The notes: a model not told the origin generated them from the letters alone. DNA of 64,000 bases from Pseudomonas sp. SL4(2022) (GCF_026625725.1 NZ_CP113060.1:124001-188000), one strand, 5' to 3'. Shown: positions 47,339 through 57,116, counted from the stretch's first letter. A program made the numbers and translations.

Positions 47339-48664
47339 TCAAAGGCGCACCGCAATTTCATCATTTGAAGCGGAGTCATCAGACGGGAGAAATAGGGCAA
47401 GTATTACAAAAATAGCCAAGCCACCACTAAGCAGCGTAGCTGTAAGTGGGCTTACCACGACCACAAGAAATGAATTTATACTCGCCAGCTTTAATACGAG
47501 ATTAGACGATGAAAAAATAATTGCAGCACAGAAAACCAGAACAAACGAGTATATGACAACCCCAAGCCATCCGAAGGCTAGCTTTGCGTCAATCAAAAAT
47601 AGCGTATTGGCAGTACCAGCCCCCCCCGGTGAAGCACCTCGTTGGTAAGCATAGATAATTTTCTCAAGCTGCATTTTAGGCTCACCAAATAAACGATGCA
47701 CAAGACTTACTGAGCGCCCCATTGTCAGCCTACCTTTGAGACCTACATCCTGAAAAACCAGCCAATCATAAGCAGTTATATACGGCACCCACAAAACTCT
47801 ATCGACAAGGACTAAATCGAGAGTGTATGCACTATCAAAGCAGTCAAAATCTTCTTTATTCAAAAACATCAGAGGCACAACACATTTAAGATAAAGTCGC
47901 TCTGAATTTTCAACAGGCCCCTTAATCAGAACACCCTCGGGAAACTGCAGCGAAGAACTAACTGACTGGTTTCTAGAGTCCTCAATTACTTGTCCTTCAT
48001 GCAGACCTCCATATGAGATCCAGGACAAAAGAAAAATCAAAGAAAAAATAGATAAAAAAACATAAAAACAAGCCAAAAACTGCCTACTTAAAAAATAAAA
48101 AACAAACAGCGGAAGCATCGCAAAGACCGGAACAACCTTCTCAAGAGTCAGAGAATAAATAAACATCACTGCAATCAAGAAGAAAAAACGCAGCTCGTTC
48201 CGCCAAAAAAACAAATACAGAACAACCATAGGAATAATAGCCCTACTTGCAATAAATGAAACATAGCGAATAATGCTCTCATACCCTTCCCGTGAAGAAA
48301 GGTAACTTGCGCGGGCGTTGGCAATATCCATTTCCGAACCACCGGAAAACGCAACAATTAGTGGCACCGCGTCAGCAGTAACTATCGCATAAGCAGTAAC
48401 AATTAAATAGACAAGTGACACAAAGGCTAAAAACAAACCAAAATTAAGTACCCTCCCCCTCGACAGGATACTTCTAATGGCATCTGTAGCAATAGCGGCC
48501 CATCGATAACCAATTAAATATATAGCCAAAAATAGAAATAGAATTAACAATAAATTTAACGCATACCTATCTTGAAATGCAAAAATACCTAATATAGACG
48601 CAGGAAGATAAACCGCCAAAACAAGGAAAATTGGAATATAACGTAAAAAATTTAAAGTATTCAT
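47339..48664 (-). CDS. wzy: O-antigen polymerase Wzy
   Basis: This 441-residue, very hydrophobic protein has about ten to twelve membrane helices and one larger polar loop (about residues 220-340), the usual Wzy topology. Sequence identity in this family is low, so the call rests on topology, AT-rich composition and position beside wzx. It starts at ATG 48664. A G8 run lies near codon 346. A conserved-looking short segment RGASPGGAGTAN sits in the late loop. Confidence 0.8.
   Translation of the reverse strand: MNTLNFLRYIPIFLVLAVYLPASILGIFAFQDRYALNLLLILFLFLAIYLIGYRWAAIATDAIRSILSRGRVLNFGLFLAFVSLVYLIVTAYAIVTADAVPLIVAFSGGSEMDIANARASYLSSREGYESIIRYVSFIASRAIIPMVVLYLFFWRNELRFFFLIAVMFIYSLTLEKVVPVFAMLPLFVFYFLSRQFLACFYVFLSIFSLIFLLSWISYGGLHEGQVIEDSRNQSVSSSLQFPEGVLIKGPVENSERLYLKCVVPLMFLNKEDFDCFDSAYTLDLVLVDRVLWVPYITAYDWLVFQDVGLKGRLTMGRSVSLVHRLFGEPKMQLEKIIYAYQRGASPGGAGTANTLFLIDAKLAFGWLGVVIYSFVLVFCAAIIFSSSNLVLKLASINSFLVVVVSPLTATLLSGGLAIFVILALFLPSDDSASNDEIAVRL
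47620..47627 (-). repeat. G8 homopolymer inside wzy
   Basis: Eight G on the minus strand encode part of SPGGAG. This is striking in a gene that is otherwise rich in A and T. Loss or gain of one base would truncate the last quarter of Wzy. Confidence 0.85.
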
Positions 48665-48767
48665 TAACAATTAGCACTCAAGTGAAACTTAAAAACAAGA
48701 TAAATAAATAACACGCACCACAAAAAATCATATAGTTTTCTTGCCGTAGGCGCTAATCCGGAGCGAA

Positions 48768-50654
48768 TCAAACACCCGCCTGACGATACCAAATTATAAA
48801 GTTAATCCATCGCCAAGCTTGCCAAGAGAAAGTTTTTTTATTACTTAGCATCTGATCAAACTCAATAACAACTCGCTTTTGATCAAAAAAAGGCAGCGCA
48901 ACATCTTGACTTATAAGCTCACGCACATCGCCCGCAATGTCATTCAACCAACTTTGCTCCGGAGTTGCAAAGCCAACCTTGTCTCTACGCTCTAAAATTT
49001 TTGAAGGCACTATCCCACGCATCGCAGCCCTAAATATAGACTTAGTTTCCCCTAGGTTCGACACTAGATAGTGTTCAGGCAACCCTAAAGAATAATTGAC
49101 GAGATCTAGAGTTAAGAATGGCACCCTACTCTCCACAGAAAACCGCATAGAGTTACGATCACCGTGACGCAAAAGTGCAGATAGACCGCGTTCACTTAAT
49201 GAAGTCGCCAGTTCGGCCATGAGACGCCGGCCTGTTGCATCGTCGGTTCGACGCATACGTGGGTAGAGACAGCGCACACCCATTTCGGACAAAATATTTC
49301 CTCTCATCCAGACAGGGTTGTTTTGCATGCCATTAAGACTTCTCAACTTGTCATATAAAAAATCCGGGGCGACTTCTGCCACAAATCGCTGTATTGCACC
49401 CCATCGGCTGCGATTAGGCCATTGAGCCCATGAGCCCAAAAACTCCCAAGCGCGAGCATACTCACCTTTTTCAAGCAAACTGCGTAATCGCTGACCTGGG
49501 TAACCTATATATCCCCCAAGCATCTCATCAGCACCTTGCCCTTCCAGAAGCACTTTGAATCCATTAGAACCCGCATGTTGGCAGACACGGTACTGGGCAT
49601 AAATACTACTACTGCCAAAAGGCTCTCCCTGCGCTGAAATCATATCGGGCAAATCGCGAAGAAGCTCTTGTGCATTAGCAACAATCTTGTTGGGAATAGC
49701 CCCGACATATGAATTGACTTGATCAACCCACTGTTCCTCGGAACTAACATGGCCCTCAGCGATGTAGCTGAAGCTGCTAATAGATCGATCGGGTGCGACA
49801 TGACGCATAGCACAAACAATTGCTGAAGAATCTATCCCACCAGATAATGCCGCTGCGATAGGTACATCACTACGCATGTGCAAGCGCACGCTTTTTAGAA
49901 ATAGCTCTCTCAACTCATCTGCTGCATCCGCAAACGTAACTGACGGACGCTCGATGATCGATGGTCGCCACCAAAACTCTGGCTCAGAAACCACGCCATC
50001 ACGCAGGCTTAGACTCAGTAGATGTCCAGGTTTCAGCGAAAGAATATCGGTGAAGAATGTCTGATCACCGCTGTCGTAATCACCATGGACCAAATAATCA
50101 TAGGCACGCTGAACATTCAACGAGTCTGATTGACCGGATAATTTTCTGAGGGCCCCTATCTCGGAGGCAAAAATAAACTCCTCGCCTACACACTTGTAAA
50201 ATAGGGGCTTCACCCCAAAGGCATCACGCACACATGTCAGTTTAGAGCTTTTTCGATCCAACACAGCAAAAGCAAACATGCCCGTAAGCTTTTCCAAGCA
50301 CGCATGCCCCCAGTGACGCCATGCACACAAGAGAACTTCTGTATCGCTGTCGGTTGAAAATTTAAAACCATATAATAGAAGTTCCTCCCTCAACTCAACA
50401 TAGTTATAAATTTCCCCATTGAAAACTATGCTTAAGCTGCCATCACAACTGTGCATTGGCTGAAGAGCATTATCGGTAAGATCTAGAATAGCCAATCGAT
50501 TGTGCGCTAAGCATACTTCACTACGCCCTACAGACTCTATTAGAATCCCTGCACCGTCCGGCCCTCTGTAACTCATTGCATTCAAGCCGTCTTCAACAGC
50601 TTTTCTGGAGCGTGCTTTACCACTGCCCCAACGCCCCCCTAGAATTCCGCACAT
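48768..50654 (-). CDS. asnB: Asparagine synthetase-type amidotransferase (glutamine-hydrolysing)
   Basis: This class II amidotransferase of 628 residues has the nucleophile Cys2 (MCGILGG), a glutaminase domain (about 1-215) and an ATP pyrophosphatase domain with LSGGIDSSAIVCAM. In O-antigen clusters such proteins (for example WbpS) amidate a sugar uronic acid. A housekeeping asparagine synthetase cannot be ruled out. No uronic acid dehydrogenase is in the window. About 100 bases lie between it and wzy. Confidence 0.88.
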   Translation of the reverse strand: MCGILGGRWGSGKARSRKAVEDGLNAMSYRGPDGAGILIESVGRSEVCLAHNRLAILDLTDNALQPMHSCDGSLSIVFNGEIYNYVELREELLLYGFKFSTDSDTEVLLCAWRHWGHACLEKLTGMFAFAVLDRKSSKLTCVRDAFGVKPLFYKCVGEEFIFASEIGALRKLSGQSDSLNVQRAYDYLVHGDYDSGDQTFFTDILSLKPGHLLSLSLRDGVVSEPEFWWRPSIIERPSVTFADAADELRELFLKSVRLHMRSDVPIAAALSGGIDSSAIVCAMRHVAPDRSISSFSYIAEGHVSSEEQWVDQVNSYVGAIPNKIVANAQELLRDLPDMISAQGEPFGSSSIYAQYRVCQHAGSNGFKVLLEGQGADEMLGGYIGYPGQRLRSLLEKGEYARAWEFLGSWAQWPNRSRWGAIQRFVAEVAPDFLYDKLRSLNGMQNNPVWMRGNILSEMGVRCLYPRMRRTDDATGRRLMAELATSLSERGLSALLRHGDRNSMRFSVESRVPFLTLDLVNYSLGLPEHYLVSNLGETKSIFRAAMRGIVPSKILERRDKVGFATPEQSWLNDIAGDVRELISQDVALPFFDQKRVVIEFDQMLSNKKTFSWQAWRWINFIIWYRQAGV

Positions 50655-50711
50655 ATTCCCTCAAAGCACTAATCATGCCGATTTAAAAATTAAAACTCAA
50701 CAACACAGATA

Positions 50712-51923
50712 TTAATCAGCTAATATCTGAACAAGATCTTTCACTCGAACACCCATTTCAAAATTCTTATAGAAATACTCTTTTCCAGACTTCCCTAAAG
50801 CATTACGCTCAACAGAATCAAGCCTCTTTAAGCAACGAATATTATCCACTAATGGCATAACTTGCTCTGCCGCCGAGACAAGCCCAGCACCGGCCTCAAG
50901 AACAACTCGAGCACCCTCACCATTGATACTTGCGATAATTGGTCGCCCTGCAGCTAAATATGCCTGAATTTTGCTAGGTATTGTCTGAGCAAATATCTCT
51001 TCATCATTAAGCGAAACAAGCAGCGCAGAGGAACGCTCAAATATCGCAGGCATCAGCTCCAGAGGAAAACGCCCTGGCAGCACCAAATTACTCAAACCCA
51101 GCTCCTTACACTGAGCCTTGAGCCATGACAAACGACTACCGCTACCAACCAAAACCAACCGAATTTCCGCATCATCACGTAACAGTCGTGCAGCCTGAAT
51201 TACGGTATCCAGCGCCTGCGCAGTTCCGAGATTACCTGCAAATACTACACAAAAGTATTGCTCAAGCAGTTCACTCAAATCTTGCGGTATTGTAATATCA
51301 GCCTTACTTTCACTGACACGTATAGAATTAGGATAATAAAAAATCTTATCACGACAGGCATATCGCAACATAGGTTCAACAAAAGCACGCGACTGTACTA
51401 AAAGCTTATCACAACAAAAATAGATAACCCGTACAATACAACCTACTATATTGAGCAAATATGGTTTTTTTATGAAACCCGTTGCAGACAGGCTTTCCGG
51501 CCATAGATCCTGCACCCACAATACCAACTTAGCTTTTTTTAGCCATTTAAGGAGGATAGCAGGTATGGCCTGAGTGATCGGCGAAGGAGCAAACACTAGA
51601 ATCGCGTCAAACCTGCGCCCTTTCAACATCCAAGGCAAGTAAAATAAACCCGACATCACAAAAGATAGATAATTGATAATCAAGTTTACACTACCACCTT
51701 GCCCTCTAGGCCATAGCGGTACACGAACCACATCGATATCATTCTGATAAAGCTCGCGCAAGGTCCCACCCGCACGATACCCATCATAAACTTCGCCATC
51801 AGGATAATTAGGTTTTCCTGTTGCAACTACAACGCTATGTCCTTGCTCACTTAATGTCTGAACAATATCATTAATGATAAAGTTTTCTGGCCAAAAATAC
51901 TGGGATAGCACGAGAATACGCAT
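50712..51923 (-). CDS. wbuB: WbuB-like glycosyltransferase (family GT4)
   Basis: This 403-residue GT-B glycosyltransferase starts MRILVLSQYFWPENF, carries KPNYPDGEVYDGYR and ends its donor domain with the acidic pair in SLNDEEIFAQTIPSKIQAYLAAGRPI. WbuB transfers L-FucNAc in E. coli O26, which fits the presence of the FucNAc genes here. It lies three bases after the preceding glycosyltransferase gene. Confidence 0.85.
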   Translation of the reverse strand: MRILVLSQYFWPENFIINDIVQTLSEQGHSVVVATGKPNYPDGEVYDGYRAGGTLRELYQNDIDVVRVPLWPRGQGGSVNLIINYLSFVMSGLFYLPWMLKGRRFDAILVFAPSPITQAIPAILLKWLKKAKLVLWVQDLWPESLSATGFIKKPYLLNIVGCIVRVIYFCCDKLLVQSRAFVEPMLRYACRDKIFYYPNSIRVSESKADITIPQDLSELLEQYFCVVFAGNLGTAQALDTVIQAARLLRDDAEIRLVLVGSGSRLSWLKAQCKELGLSNLVLPGRFPLELMPAIFERSSALLVSLNDEEIFAQTIPSKIQAYLAAGRPIIASINGEGARVVLEAGAGLVSAAEQVMPLVDNIRCLKRLDSVERNALGKSGKEYFYKNFEMGVRVKDLVQILAD

Positions 51924-51926
51924 AAC

Positions 51927-53123
51927 TCAGAAAGCCTGCTCAGAAGACACTAAGATCTTATATAGATCGAGCATATGACTCGCATTAACATTTATCGAAA
52001 ATGTTTTCTCTGCCCAAGTTTTTGCTTGTTTGCCAAGTTGACGACGCAAAACTGGATCCTCCACCAAACGCTGTAAGGCATCAGCAATTAATACAGGCTT
52101 CGATTCCGGAATAGCCAAACCTGTGACCTCATGCAAAATGGCGTCTGGTACTGGGTTTGCTATTGCCACAACACTCGGAACTCCATAGAAAGCAGCTTCA
52201 AAAACAGGGCGGCCTGCCGCATCTAGGTGTGAAGGGAAGCAAAGGATGTCTAGCTGCGGATAGAGCTCTCGAACGTCGCTAACAAAACCAAGTAACTTAA
52301 CATGCGCCTGTAAATTGTCACGCTGGATCAACGCCTCAATTTCAGTTTGTACGTCTCTTGCAAATCCAAACTTTCCTAACAGCCACGCTTTTACGCCAGA
52401 AAGCCGTCGTGCATTTTCGCCCGCGATCAAACACTCGATATTAATGCCTCGCAACTTAAGTAGATGCATCGCCTCTACCAATTCGAAAATACCCTTGAGA
52501 GGAATCAGCACTCCTAAAAACCCAACCTTGACAGGCCCACCGTTGAGAGCAGAGCCAAAATCAACTGACTGGCCAGCTACATCGAGCCCGTTATGGATGA
52601 TCCTCAGTGGCAGATCCGCCTCCAGCGTGGCAGCCACGGTGTAATCAATCGCAACCACCGCATCGGCATATCGCCGAAGTAACGCATTTACCCAGCGAGT
52701 ACGCATGCCAGAGCCCGGCTTACGCTGAAGCGAGCGAACATGTACCACCATCGGCACACGCAGCAACCACTTCGCAAGGATCCCCAACGGCAGAAGCGTG
52801 ATCTCGTTGATGTGGACTAGGTCGAAAGGCTCGCGGCGCAAGCGCCAAAGTCCGGCAAGTGCGAACGGCAGCAAGAAGAGCTCACGCAGCAGAATCAGCC
52901 AGCGAACCTTGCGATAGTAGCCATAGCGGGTATTGTCGAACTGGCTAAGCCCCTTGACAGAACAAACTCGCATGCCCGCCTTTTCGAATGACTGGCAAAC
53001 GGCTCCGGCAGGAGTGAGAACAGTACCTCGAACCCCCCCCGCATGTAGCACCATATAGAGCTCGATAAGGCTTTTGGATGCACCACCGAATGCAGCAGCA
53101 GGATGCAGAAACAGAATATTCAA
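51927..53123 (-). CDS. Glycosyltransferase family 4 protein
   Basis: This 398-residue GT-B enzyme has an N-terminal acceptor domain (FLHPAAAFGGASKSL) and a GT4 donor domain with FPSHLDAAGRPVFEAAFYGVP. It has no membrane segment. Donor and acceptor are unknown; one of the NulO or HexNAc linkages is likely. A G8 run falls at codons 28-31, right at the start of the protein. Confidence 0.87.
   Translation of the reverse strand: MNILFLHPAAAFGGASKSLIELYMVLHAGGVRGTVLTPAGAVCQSFEKAGMRVCSVKGLSQFDNTRYGYYRKVRWLILLRELFLLPFALAGLWRLRREPFDLVHINEITLLPLGILAKWLLRVPMVVHVRSLQRKPGSGMRTRWVNALLRRYADAVVAIDYTVAATLEADLPLRIIHNGLDVAGQSVDFGSALNGGPVKVGFLGVLIPLKGIFELVEAMHLLKLRGINIECLIAGENARRLSGVKAWLLGKFGFARDVQTEIEALIQRDNLQAHVKLLGFVSDVRELYPQLDILCFPSHLDAAGRPVFEAAFYGVPSVVAIANPVPDAILHEVTGLAIPESKPVLIADALQRLVEDPVLRRQLGKQAKTWAEKTFSINVNASHMLDLYKILVSSEQAF
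53033..53040 (-). repeat. G8 homopolymer near the start of the GT4 gene
   Basis: Eight G on the minus strand encode the segment HAGGV at residues 27-31. A one-base slip would end the protein early. Confidence 0.85.
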
Positions 53124-53162
53124 ATGGGAAGACCCCTTACTGTGGTCCCTGTCAAACTGAGC

Positions 53163-54284
53163 TTAAGTGGCGCGCTTCATCTGATAGATCTTTCGAATCA
53201 AATCCCAAGCGAAGCGCTCACTTGGGTATGTATCGTGCGGCTTAGCTGGGCGACGCAGGTAATCCTCGAGCTGACTCTCGGACCACCCCATCTTCTTCAG
53301 GAAATACTTGCGGTCTCGGTCAAGCTCCCCAGGTGTGGCATAAGGCGAATCTTGAAGGTGCGAGACCGCCTGCTCACGAGTCATCTGCCCGCTCATCACA
53401 AGTGTCGACAAATGCAACTTGCGTTTATCCACATCAAATTTATTGGGAAGGATGTAGCCCTGATAAAAACGAGTGAACACAGACTCATAGTGCTTATAGG
53501 GATAACGCTTATACGCATACTTCTGTTCAAGCAACTCGAGCGCCGCTTCTTTCTGGTAGTCGTAGAGATCGAGAAATGACGCCCAGTGAATTCCACGCAA
53601 GACGCGGTTATATACATAACCGAACGTGCCCATTATCGGGAAGGATCTGATTTTCACCGAATTGAGCCGAGCAATTGCCTTGATGTTGCGCTTATCCCAT
53701 TTGCGCCAGTTCCAGCCCTCCGGCATCGGCATTCCTTCTGTCGCGGAATTGCTTCCCGAAAGAATGTACTTAATACCGTAGCGCCGCGCCTGCTCATAGT
53801 TCACCGCCAGCATCGCGTTGTCATAGAGCAGTTCAACGTCGATCACATCAGCATCAAAGAAGGCCTGCATCAACCCTTTGTATTCAGGCCAATCGATGAC
53901 ATGGGTGTACAGATCGACGCCCAGGTTAGTCACCAGATTCTTGATATTGTTAACCGCAAGCTCAGAATTCCAATTGTTATCCATATGAACAGCAAGCGGA
54001 CGCAAGCCTTCGCTCAGGGCCAAATGCAGCACATAGGAACTGTCCACACCACCGGAGAGACCGATGATACAGTCATACTTCTTGCCCTTTCCGGCAGTCT
54101 TCACCTTCGCCAAAAAATCCTTGCGCTGTTCGGCACGCTCGAGTTCAGGGGCGAAGACCACGCTATTTACACGTTGCTGGAAGTACGTGCAGTAGTTGCA
54201 AACACCCGCGTCGTCGAAAGTTATTTCGGATGCGCTGTCGTCCATCACGCACCGCGAACAAATCCTGTGCTCTTTAGGAAACAT
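53163..54284 (-). CDS. wbpG: N-acetyl sugar amidotransferase (WbpG/PseA family)
   Basis: This 373-residue PP-loop ATPase has a zinc-type start CSRCVMDDSASEITFDDAGVCNYC (quoted residues 9-32 only in outline) and the ATP motif GLSGGVDSSYVLHLAL. WbpG and PseA turn an N-acetyl group into acetamidino, using ammonia from HisH/HisF. It begins at ATG 54284, overlapping hisF by eleven bases. Confidence 0.9.
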   Translation of the reverse strand: MFPKEHRICSRCVMDDSASEITFDDAGVCNYCTYFQQRVNSVVFAPELERAEQRKDFLAKVKTAGKGKKYDCIIGLSGGVDSSYVLHLALSEGLRPLAVHMDNNWNSELAVNNIKNLVTNLGVDLYTHVIDWPEYKGLMQAFFDADVIDVELLYDNAMLAVNYEQARRYGIKYILSGSNSATEGMPMPEGWNWRKWDKRNIKAIARLNSVKIRSFPIMGTFGYVYNRVLRGIHWASFLDLYDYQKEAALELLEQKYAYKRYPYKHYESVFTRFYQGYILPNKFDVDKRKLHLSTLVMSGQMTREQAVSHLQDSPYATPGELDRDRKYFLKKMGWSESQLEDYLRRPAKPHDTYPSERFAWDLIRKIYQMKRAT

Positions 54285-55047
54285 CTTTACCTCTGAAAAG
54301 CGACTCGAGTTCTGAATAATTGGGATAGCTGATGAGTACTGCACGATGTGGCCCCTGCAACACGAACAGACTACCGGCGGCCACCGCTGAAGCGCCGGCT
54401 TCAATCGCACTGGCTAAATGCTCCAAATCTGCGGCGCCGCCCAAGGCGATCAGCGGCACACCAACTGCATCGGCAGCTGTCTTGATCAAACGCAGATCAT
54501 ACCCCTGCTGCATTCCGTCACGATCCACAGAATTCAGCAGGACCTCGCCAGCTCCGGCAGCAACAATCGATCGGAGCGCACTCAACCAGTCAGTAGACAG
54601 CGTTTTGCGAGAAGAGGACGACCAAAGCCGATAACGGCCAAGCCAGTCGCGCTTGACATCTACGGAAACGACAACACTTTGGCTACCGAAGCGCTGGGCG
54701 ATCTCCGTGACCAGTTCCGGCTTTTGCAATGCCATAGTTTGCAGCACAATCTTCTCCACTCCAGAAGAGAAGATTCGCCGCGCTTGCTCAATAGTAGATA
54801 TTCCACCGCCATAGCCAAGTGGCATGAAGCATTCGGCAGCGATGCTCTCAATCAGCGCATAATCCGGCTCACGACCCTGCCGGCTTGCATCGATATCGAG
54901 CAATACCAGTTCATCCACTTCCTTCTCATTGAAGATACGAATGGCATTGATCGGATCGCCGATGTATTTATGCTTGCCGAACTTCTGGGTTTTTACCAGG
55001 CCACCGTCGCGCAACAACAGGGCCGGTATCACACGATGCTTGAGCAC
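54274..55047 (-). CDS. hisF2: HisF-like imidazole glycerol phosphate synthase subunit (O-antigen paralogue)
   Basis: This 257-residue TIM barrel starts at GTG 55047 (GGAGG six bases upstream; VLKHRVIPALLLRDGGLVKT). In histidine-pathway HisF the first strand reads IIPCLDV with catalytic Asp11; here it reads VIPALLL, so that Asp is lost. The second aspartate strand VVVSVDVKRDW is kept. This is expected for paralogues that only conduct ammonia to WbpG. Gene order hisH-hisF-wbpG matches other O-antigen clusters. Confidence 0.9.
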   Translation of the reverse strand: MLKHRVIPALLLRDGGLVKTQKFGKHKYIGDPINAIRIFNEKEVDELVLLDIDASRQGREPDYALIESIAAECFMPLGYGGGISTIEQARRIFSSGVEKIVLQTMALQKPELVTEIAQRFGSQSVVVSVDVKRDWLGRYRLWSSSSRKTLSTDWLSALRSIVAAGAGEVLLNSVDRDGMQQGYDLRLIKTAADAVGVPLIALGGAADLEHLASAIEAGASAVAAGSLFVLQGPHRAVLISYPNYSELESLFRGKDVS

Positions 55048-55048
55048 C

Positions 55049-55666
55049 TCATACCTCCAGAAAGTGGCGAAAGAGTTCCATGCCGAATCGATGACTCTTC
55101 TCCGGATGAAACTGGAAGCCCCAAATGTTCGCACGGCGAAAGGCCGCTACAAAAGTCTCACCGTATTCGCATTCAAGCAGCACATCAGCTGGGTCAGCGC
55201 ATTCGACCCGGTAGGCATGCACAAAGTAGAAACGGCGCAGGGTGGTTGACTCCGGCAAAAGCTCGTCAGCACGCGCTTGGCTTACCTCGTTCCAGCCCAT
55301 GTGCGGCACTTTGAGGCGAGGGTCCTTTGGCCGAAAGAGTCTTGCCTGAGCATCGACCCAGCCCAACCCCGGCTCCTGGCCTTCCTCACTACCAAGCGTA
55401 AGCAACTGCATGCCCAAACAGATGCCCATGATGGGTACCTGACGCAAGTGAACGGTTTCTTCCAGCGGCTTGATCCAGCCTCCTTTGCGCAAGCTGCCGA
55501 TACCGTGATCGAATGCACCCACGCCCGGCAGAATGAGCTTAGCGGCGCTGTCCAACTCGGCGGGCGAACGGATAATGCGCGCCTCGCCCCCCACGTGCTG
55601 GATCATGTTGACAACGGACGCAAGATTGCCGCACCCATAGTCGATGACAGATATGGCCTTGAACAT
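55049..55666 (-). CDS. hisH2: HisH-like glutamine amidotransferase subunit (O-antigen paralogue)
   Basis: This 205-residue class I glutaminase has the nucleophile Cys in GICLGMQLL, GVGAFDHGIG and the catalytic His/Glu pair in FQFHPEKSH. It releases ammonia from glutamine for HisF2 and WbpG. Its stop is one base before the hisF2 start. Confidence 0.92.
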   Translation of the reverse strand: MFKAISVIDYGCGNLASVVNMIQHVGGEARIIRSPAELDSAAKLILPGVGAFDHGIGSLRKGGWIKPLEETVHLRQVPIMGICLGMQLLTLGSEEGQEPGLGWVDAQARLFRPKDPRLKVPHMGWNEVSQARADELLPESTTLRRFYFVHAYRVECADPADVLLECEYGETFVAAFRRANIWGFQFHPEKSHRFGMELFRHFLEV

Positions 55667-55669
55667 CCT

Positions 55670-57109
55670 TCAGGATCCTTGACTTGAGGCATTGGCACTA
55701 CTGAAACCGGCCGCACGGCTGAGATTCTCGACAAAGCCGTGAGTACAGAAAAGTTCTGTCTCATCACCGCTTGGCCCAGCCTCAAACGCCTCAAGCTGAG
55801 CAGCCAGTGTGGTTGGCAAATCTGCAAACCGAGCAGCGCCCATGGCTACCAACGGCCGCATCAGCTCATGGCCGGGTAAGCCGAGCACGATCGTTGGTAC
55901 TCCAAGAGCCAAAGCGTCGTAGTGACAGGCTGAAGAAATACTGAGATGGATGTCGCTTTCAGCAATGAGCTGGTGTGTGGGCGTGCTATGAGCCGAATCC
56001 AGAATGTGAACCCTTTCATCGCTGGCCAGAATCGCATACGACTTCGCATCATCATAAATTGGATGCAGCTTGATATTGAGCTCGATCGGTCGCATCAGAC
56101 GAAACAGGACCTCCTGAATGAAGCCCACTAGTTCAGACACCGCGAAGCCCTGCGCTGTGAGCAATACCCGCAGGGGACGTACGGATAGGCCTCCGGCATG
56201 CACCGCGGCACGCAGGATCCGGTACTCCTCAATTGCGGCACAACCGCAAGGCACGATCCGTTCGAGGTTTGACAGTGCGCTAGTCGACAGACAATCTCGC
56301 CAGTACCGCCCATAAACTGCGAGCACATCCGGAAGCAACAAGTCCCCACCAGCCTGAGTCAGCGCCGCAGCAGGCAAGGCGTCAGGATGATCCGGTGAAA
56401 AGATACCGTGTTGAAGCTCCACAAAGCGGATGCCCTTCAACTGCGCCGCACGCATCAACGCGTATTCGCCGGTATCAGCTACAAAAATCGCCGTCGGCTG
56501 CAAACGTTCGAGCAGCAACGAATAGAACCAAACTTGCCAGCGAAATTTGGCGTAGGCTCTTCGGACCTGTCTATTTTCTAGGGTTCCATCACCGAAGGCC
56601 CGGTTTGCTGCTGAAGCCAACTGCGCATACTCGCTGGCGGACCGGTAAAACGGGAAAAATTTGGCTAGAACGGCTGCAGCGATTTGGATGAAGGTGGTGT
56701 CCAGATCGATCCGGATACTCGCTTGTCGCTCGCGCGCTGCAAAGGCCGAACTATTGCAAAAGGACCATTTGCTGCCTCCTGGAACCTGCTCTAGAAACTC
56801 GTCAAAATAAACATCGGAGTATCCGTAAAGCCGCCGGGTGCGCAATGCAGAGCTGTATGTCTTGACGATATACAGCCTGCGACTGCCAAGCAGAGCGCGG
56901 CAGACTCCCAGCAGCGAACGCATACCACGCTTCGCAAGCTGAAACCAACCACCATGTCCCCGGGACTGCAAGCCCAGCCCCTGCAAGGAATGTCCAACGG
57001 CTGCACGCAGCAACCTCCATAAAGACACTCCACCGAGCGCAAAAGAGAACAGACTCTGGGATGCCTCCGCATCGGCAAGCTGCTGTGCCACTTCTTTTTC
57101 CGTCAGCAC
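55670..57109 (-). CDS. Unassigned GT-B-like surface polysaccharide protein
   Basis: This 479-residue soluble protein starts at my preferred GTG 57109; a TTG at 57145 would add 12 residues. It has an N-terminal helical region and a central FVELQHGIFSPDHPDALP. A late Rossmann-like part with NIKLHPIYDD and HLSISSACHYDALALGVPTIVLG recalls CDP-glycerol/capsule and sialyl-type transferases. It may be the transferase that adds the nonulosonic acid, but no catalytic residue proves it. Confidence 0.6.
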   Translation of the reverse strand: MLTEKEVAQQLADAEASQSLFSFALGGVSLWRLLRAAVGHSLQGLGLQSRGHGGWFQLAKRGMRSLLGVCRALLGSRRLYIVKTYSSALRTRRLYGYSDVYFDEFLEQVPGGSKWSFCNSSAFAARERQASIRIDLDTTFIQIAAAVLAKFFPFYRSASEYAQLASAANRAFGDGTLENRQVRRAYAKFRWQVWFYSLLLERLQPTAIFVADTGEYALMRAAQLKGIRFVELQHGIFSPDHPDALPAAALTQAGGDLLLPDVLAVYGRYWRDCLSTSALSNLERIVPCGCAAIEEYRILRAAVHAGGLSVRPLRVLLTAQGFAVSELVGFIQEVLFRLMRPIELNIKLHPIYDDAKSYAILASDERVHILDSAHSTPTHQLIAESDIHLSISSACHYDALALGVPTIVLGLPGHELMRPLVAMGAARFADLPTTLAAQLEAFEAGPSGDETELFCTHGFVENLSRAAGFSSANASSQGS

Positions 57110-57116
57110 GACAGGT

